A DNA stretch of 64,000 bases, taken from assembly GCA_026225255.1 (NCBI GenBank), contig JAMFSJ010000030.1, positions 1 through 64,000 on the forward strand, in the 5' to 3' direction. The position numbers and the translations under genes are program-made. Source of the stretch: Methylacidimicrobium fagopyrum. Its GTDB lineage: Bacteria > Verrucomicrobiota > Verrucomicrobiia > Limisphaerales > UBA11358. Positions 61,050-64,000 of the stretch are shown here, one piece after another. Numbering within the stretch: position 1 is the stretch's first letter; each line of letters opens with the position of its first letter. The notes beneath the pieces are model-generated. The model saw only the letters and a program-made list of their open reading frames with translations. It searched no databases and was not told the DNA's origin.

Positions 61050-61550
61050 ATGGGTAAACGACGCGAAGCGCGCGAACGCGCAGTGCAATTTTTATTTCAG
61101 CACGATTTGAACACGGCAGAGAATCTAGACTTAGAGCTGGCTCAATTCTGGAGTTCTCAACGCGCAGCTGCGATTGAAGATGAAAAAGGTCCGGCGAAAT
61201 GGGGTCAAGTGACTGAGTTGCCGCCGCCAACCACCGAAGAAGCCGAGACGCGCCTCTTCTCCGAACCTTTGATCAAAGGTGTTTTGCAAAATATCGCCGT
61301 GATTGATGAGAAGATCAAAAGCCACGCGAAGAATTACGATTTTCACCGGATCGCTGCCGTGGATCGCAACATCATGCGCCTTGCGATCTACGAAATGTTG
61401 TATCGCGATGACATCCCGCCCGTCGTCAGCATCAACGAAGCGGTGGATATCGCCAAAAAGTTTTCCACCGAAGACAGCGGTAAATTTGTGAACGGCATTC
61501 TGGACAAAGTGCGCGGCGAAATTTTGCGTCCGGCACGTGGGGCGCAATGA
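61050..61550 (+). CDS. nusB: transcription antitermination factor NusB
   Basis: 166 residues from ATG 61050. All-helical NusB fold: GKRREARERAVQFLFQHDLN at the N-terminus and DRNIMRLAIYEMLYRDDIPPVVSINEAVDIAKKFSTEDSGKFVNGILDKV at the C-terminus, the most conserved NusB stretch (landmarks NIMRLAIYEML and SGKFVNGILDKV). The middle has an extra Pro/Glu-rich loop (TELPPPTTEEAETR). It binds boxA RNA with NusE. The stop overlaps the next start (ATGA, 61547-61550). Confidence 0.93.
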   Translation: MGKRREARERAVQFLFQHDLNTAENLDLELAQFWSSQRAAAIEDEKGPAKWGQVTELPPPTTEEAETRLFSEPLIKGVLQNIAVIDEKIKSHAKNYDFHRIAAVDRNIMRLAIYEMLYRDDIPPVVSINEAVDIAKKFSTEDSGKFVNGILDKVRGEILRPARGAQ

Positions 61551-62383
61551 AGATTGCTGATTTACATTTACACACCAATTTTTCCGACGGCACTTTTACG
61601 CCCGAAGAATTGGTTTTGAACGCGCAGAATAAAGGTCTGGCGTGCATCGCGTTGACCGACCATGACACCGTGGAAGGTTGCGCGCGCGCGGCGGCGGCGG
61701 CGGCGGCGGTGCAGATGGAATTTATCCCCGGCTCGGAACTCACAGCCGAATACGACGATACAGAAGTCCACATTCTCGGCTATTTTCTCGACACGCAAAA
61801 TCGCACGTTGCTCGATGAAATCGCGAAGTTTCAAACCGTGCGCCAGCAGCGGATTCACGAAATGGTCGCGCGCATCAACGAACTCGGCGTGCCGTTGCAA
61901 GTCGCCGATGTTTTCGCGCTGGCGAATTGCAAATCACCCGGCCGGCCGCACGTCGCCCGCACGTTGGTGAAAGGCGGTTACGTCCGCAATCTCGACGAAG
62001 CGTTTGAACGTTTTCTGAAAAAAGGTCGTCCGGCGTGGGTGCCAAAATCCAAAATGTCCGCGCGAGAAGCGGTTGAACTCATTCATCAAGCCGGTGGACT
62101 TGCGGTCATCGCGCATCCCGGTTTGAATCGCACGGATGAAATCATTCCCGGCCTCGTCGCGGCGGGCATGGACGGCATCGAATGTTTTCACACGAAACAT
62201 TCCACACAGATGGCTGAACGTTATCTGGAAATCGCGGATAAATTTAATCTGCTCGTGACTGGTGGCAGCGATTGTCACGGTTTCAGCAAAGCCAAACCGC
62301 TCATCGGCACCGTGAAATTGCCTTACGACCACGTTGAGAGAATGAAGGCCAAGATTTCGGCACGCAAAATTGCTGGCAACTAA
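61547..62383 (+). CDS. PHP domain phosphoesterase (RNase AM/TrpH-like)
   Basis: 278 residues. The polymerase-histidinol-phosphatase metal site is visible: IADLHLHTNFSDGTFTPEELV, ALTDHDTVEGC, FIPGSELTAEYDDTEVHILGYF, LAVIAHPGLNR, IECFHTKHS and VTGGSDCHGFSKAKPLIG. Relatives remove short 5' ends from rRNA or hydrolyse 3',5'-bisphosphonucleotides. The link with nusB (4-bp overlap) fits an RNA role (inference). An Ala-rich run (eight Ala) at about residues 46-55 comes from a GCG repeat. Confidence 0.9.
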   Translation: MKIADLHLHTNFSDGTFTPEELVLNAQNKGLACIALTDHDTVEGCARAAAAAAAVQMEFIPGSELTAEYDDTEVHILGYFLDTQNRTLLDEIAKFQTVRQQRIHEMVARINELGVPLQVADVFALANCKSPGRPHVARTLVKGGYVRNLDEAFERFLKKGRPAWVPKSKMSAREAVELIHQAGGLAVIAHPGLNRTDEIIPGLVAAGMDGIECFHTKHSTQMAERYLEIADKFNLLVTGGSDCHGFSKAKPLIGTVKLPYDHVERMKAKISARKIAGN

Positions 62384-62399
62384 TGAATACTGCGGAAGC

Positions 62400-62500
62400 A
62401 ACGGATTATTGGGTGAATGGATTATTGGATATTTGGCATTCGCGTTATCCTTCATTTATCCAGCCAGCCACCAATCAATTAATTCGCTTTACATAATTTC
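62400..62500. repeat. imperfect inverted repeat, hairpin family C copy 2 (PHP-ftsY gap)
   Basis: The left part (GGATTATTGGGTGAATGG..., including the 17-bp GATTATTGGATATTTGG shared with 43506-43522) can pair weakly with the right part (TCATTTATCCAGCCAGCCACCAATC region). The ftsY ATG follows. Confidence 0.55.
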
Positions 62501-62502
62501 AC

Positions 62503-63414
62503 ATGGGACTCTTCGCAAAATTTAAAGCCGGGCTGGCCAAAACCCAGTCCAAGCTCGTGCACGAAATCAAGCGCATCGTCACGCGTTCGCCCAAGCTGAC
62601 CGCCGAGTCGTTGGAAGAAATCGAACATGCCCTCATCGCCGCCGACCTCGGCATGGCGATGACTTCGCAGATTGTCGCCGCCGTCAAAACCGCCTACGAA
62701 ACACAGGGTAGCGCCGGACTTGATTATCTCGCCATCGCGCGCGCGGAAATTGAAAAAAGTTTAAGCGCAAATAATTCCGCGCTGAAAAAAATTTCCGGCA
62801 GCCCGACCGTCGTTTCCATCGTTGGCGTGAACGGCACGGGCAAAACGACGACCAGCGCGAAGCTCGCGCATTTCATCCAATCACAAAATCAAACCGCGCT
62901 CCTCGCGGCGTGCGACACATTTCGCGCAGCGGCGATCGAGCAATTAAAACTCTGGGGCACGCGTTTGAAGATCGAAGTCGTCGCTGGAAATTACGGCGCA
63001 GACGCCGCGTCCGTCGCGCACGATGCCGTCACCGCCGCGCAGGCGCGCAACGTGGATTATCTGTTCATTGATACGGCCGGACGTTTGCACACGAAACATA
63101 ATTTGATGCAGGAATTGCAGAAACTTCATCGCGTCATCGGCAAGCAACTCGCCGGTGCGCCGCACGAAGTCTTGCTCGTGCTCGACGGCAGCACCGGGAT
63201 GAACGCGTTGAATCAAGCGCGCGAATTCAACAAAGCCGTGCCGCTCACCGGCCTGATCGTGACCAAACTTGACGGCACGAGCAAAGGCGGCATGGTCGTG
63301 GCGATCCAAAAAGAGCTCGGCCTGCCCATCAAATTCATCGGCCTCGGCGAACAGCCGGATGACTTGCAACCCTTCGATGCCAAACAATTCGCGCAGGCGT
63401 TGTTTGAGGAATGA
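62503..63414 (+). CDS. ftsY: signal recognition particle receptor FtsY
   Basis: 303 residues, a short form without the acidic A domain. N domain (residues 1-90): LAKTQSKLVHEIKRIVTRSPKLTAESLEEIEHALIAADLG. G domain: VGVNGTGKTTTSAKLAHF, LLAACDTFRAAAIEQLKLWG, YLFIDTAGRLHTKHNLMQEL, VLDGSTGMNAL, VTKLDGTSKGGMVVAIQ, and GLGEQPDDLQPFD. It docks ribosome-SRP complexes at the membrane. A small lipoprotein follows 3 bp later. Confidence 0.96.
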   Translation: MGLFAKFKAGLAKTQSKLVHEIKRIVTRSPKLTAESLEEIEHALIAADLGMAMTSQIVAAVKTAYETQGSAGLDYLAIARAEIEKSLSANNSALKKISGSPTVVSIVGVNGTGKTTTSAKLAHFIQSQNQTALLAACDTFRAAAIEQLKLWGTRLKIEVVAGNYGADAASVAHDAVTAAQARNVDYLFIDTAGRLHTKHNLMQELQKLHRVIGKQLAGAPHEVLLVLDGSTGMNALNQAREFNKAVPLTGLIVTKLDGTSKGGMVVAIQKELGLPIKFIGLGEQPDDLQPFDAKQFAQALFEE

Positions 63415-63417
63415 GAA

Positions 63418-63816
63418 ATGAAAGCTTTTGCTTTGCTTTTCTCTTTAGTTTTAATGAATGGTTGTGTTTGCCAGTCGCACATTCCGCAAAGCCAAGCTAT
63501 TGCACAAATCTTGATTGAGCGCCCTGAAGATAATGGCTTGATAAATATTTTCCCTTGCACGGTTGAGCTTAACATTGGTCAAAAAATTGTTTTGAATGGC
63601 GGGCAGGCAAATTCATTTTCTGTAAAATCAGGCACATATTTTCTAAAGGCTAGCTCTTTGAATCCATATCCGCACGCAACTAGGGATTCGGATTGGAAAT
63701 CTGATTCGCTTAAAATTGTAGTTGTGAATTCGCAAGTGATAAAAATTATCGTTGCGCCAAAAAGCGAAGGCTCCTCTTATATCGGAGGCTGGATTTTAAC
63801 TTTCAATAATCATTGA
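63418..63816 (+). CDS. small lipoprotein, unknown, AT-richer than its neighbours
   Basis: 132 residues. The signal peptide ends in lipobox LMNGC (about residue 16), followed by VCQSH. The mature part looks beta-rich (LINIFPCTVELNIGQKIVLNG, SGTYFLKASSL, DSLKIVVVNSQVIKIIVAP, YIGGWILTFNNH). No family is recognised. Codon use is richer in A/T-ending codons than ftsY (many ATT, TTG, AAA, GAT, TCT), suggesting recent gain. It starts 3 bp after ftsY but may not be functionally linked. Confidence 0.7.
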   Translation: MKAFALLFSLVLMNGCVCQSHIPQSQAIAQILIERPEDNGLINIFPCTVELNIGQKIVLNGGQANSFSVKSGTYFLKASSLNPYPHATRDSDWKSDSLKIVVVNSQVIKIIVAPKSEGSSYIGGWILTFNNH

Positions 63817-63884
63817 GGAAGAGAAGCGGTTTTTCTTTCTTGTGATTCGCTTTACGGTTGTTAAAGACAGCTTTGCCCAATCCT

Positions 63885-63899
63885 ATACTTGCCAAGTAT
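63885..63899. promoter_or_regulatory. perfect 7-1-7 palindrome, probable autoregulatory operator
   Basis: ATACTTG-C-CAAGTAT, 23 bp before the ATG of a probable antitoxin gene at 63923. Antitoxins commonly bind such palindromes in their own promoters. The function is inferred from position. Confidence 0.55.
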
Positions 63900-63922
63900 C
63901 TTTAGCGGATTAGATTAAGCCC

Positions 63923-64000
63923 ATGAGCGATAAGCAGACGGTTTTGGAAGTTATTCGCCGGTTGCCGGACGGGGTTTCATTTAATGAAATTCGCGAAGAA
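63923..64000 (+). CDS. probable antitoxin (addiction module), cut by the window end
   Basis: The first 26 codons are visible: MSDKQTVLEVIRRLPDG then VSFNEIREE. A short helix with V(I/L)xxI(R/K)xLP(D/E)xVxxxEI is typical of small antitoxins found upstream of RelE/ParE-type toxins. The downstream toxin would lie outside the window. The palindrome 63885-63899 supports autoregulation. Confidence 0.5.
   Translation, partial: MSDKQTVLEVIRRLPDGVSFNEIREE

Noticed and set aside
60767-61110. Two overlapping ORFs of 92 codons before nusB, considered as ribH or small genes
   Set aside because: There is no lumazine synthase motif; the compositions are erratic, and they overlap the supported nusB start.

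Overview
The window reads as a chromosomal piece of a diderm (Gram-negative) bacterium, most likely a Verrucomicrobiota member of the Pedosphaeraceae/Limisphaerales kind. This placement is inference. It rests on huge secreted repeat proteins (delta-60, Ig-like, LamG) that end in a YVLQ...FYRV module, a TIGR04073-type exosortase-associated lipoprotein, lipid A/LPS genes, a complete Tol-Pal operon, short gene spacers often filled with long imperfect hairpins, and weak Shine-Dalgarno signals. I see no rRNA, tRNA, CRISPR array, insertion sequence or prophage.

Layout. 1-8 kb: the 3' part of a giant threonine/glycine/asparagine repeat protein, an outer-membrane beta-barrel protein and a secreted cadherin-like protein. 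8-13.7 kb: accA, a mannose-6-phosphate isomerase, and an operon of a Fur/PerR-type repressor, sufB, sufC and an unknown protein, with a 17-bp palindrome in front of the repressor. 13.8-17 kb: lpxK, a lipid A acyltransferase and a heptosyltransferase, tightly packed. 17-25.2 kb, minus strand: MFS transporter with NUDIX hydrolase, a 1124-residue delta-60/Ig/LamG protein, and a two-subunit 2-oxoacid:ferredoxin oxidoreductase. 25.5-31.7 kb: two small membrane proteins, a LAB_N/zinc-ribbon protein, an MscS channel, thiS and thiH without thiG, then slyX, an AI-2E family transporter and proC joined by 4-bp overlaps. 31.8-35.2 kb: a Sel1-repeat protein and a GH28 glycoside hydrolase, both apparently frameshifted, and trpD carrying a short tandem-repeat insert. 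35.9-42.4 kb: a MacAB-type efflux system, a Sua5/TsaC enzyme and a TMTC-like TPR membrane protein. 42.7-50 kb: tolQ-tolR-tolA-tolB-pal, tatA-tatC, a TIGR04073 lipoprotein and ispE. 50.2-54.7 kb: an NtrB/NtrC-like two-component pair followed by a GT39-like membrane protein. 54.8-64 kb: a small lipoprotein, a large secreted possible glycosidase overlapping thrS, metF, nusB, a PHP phosphoesterase, ftsY, an AT-richer lipoprotein gene, and the start of a probable antitoxin gene behind a perfect 15-bp palindrome.

How the genes fit together. Much of the window serves the cell envelope: lipid A and core synthesis, Tol-Pal, Tat export, SRP receptor, efflux and secreted surface proteins. The rest is housekeeping (fatty acid, isoprenoid, thiamine, tryptophan, proline, folate, tRNA charging, Fe-S assembly). 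A ferredoxin-dependent 2-oxoacid oxidoreductase next to an Fe-S operon with its own metal or peroxide repressor suggests low-oxygen capacity.

The most unusual signal is non-coding. Several families of long inverted repeats sit in operon gaps, often just before the next start codon. Two families recur at least twice here with near-perfect stems of 25-31 bp. Short tandem repeats of 7-8 bp also appear inside coding genes, in loops that look tolerant.
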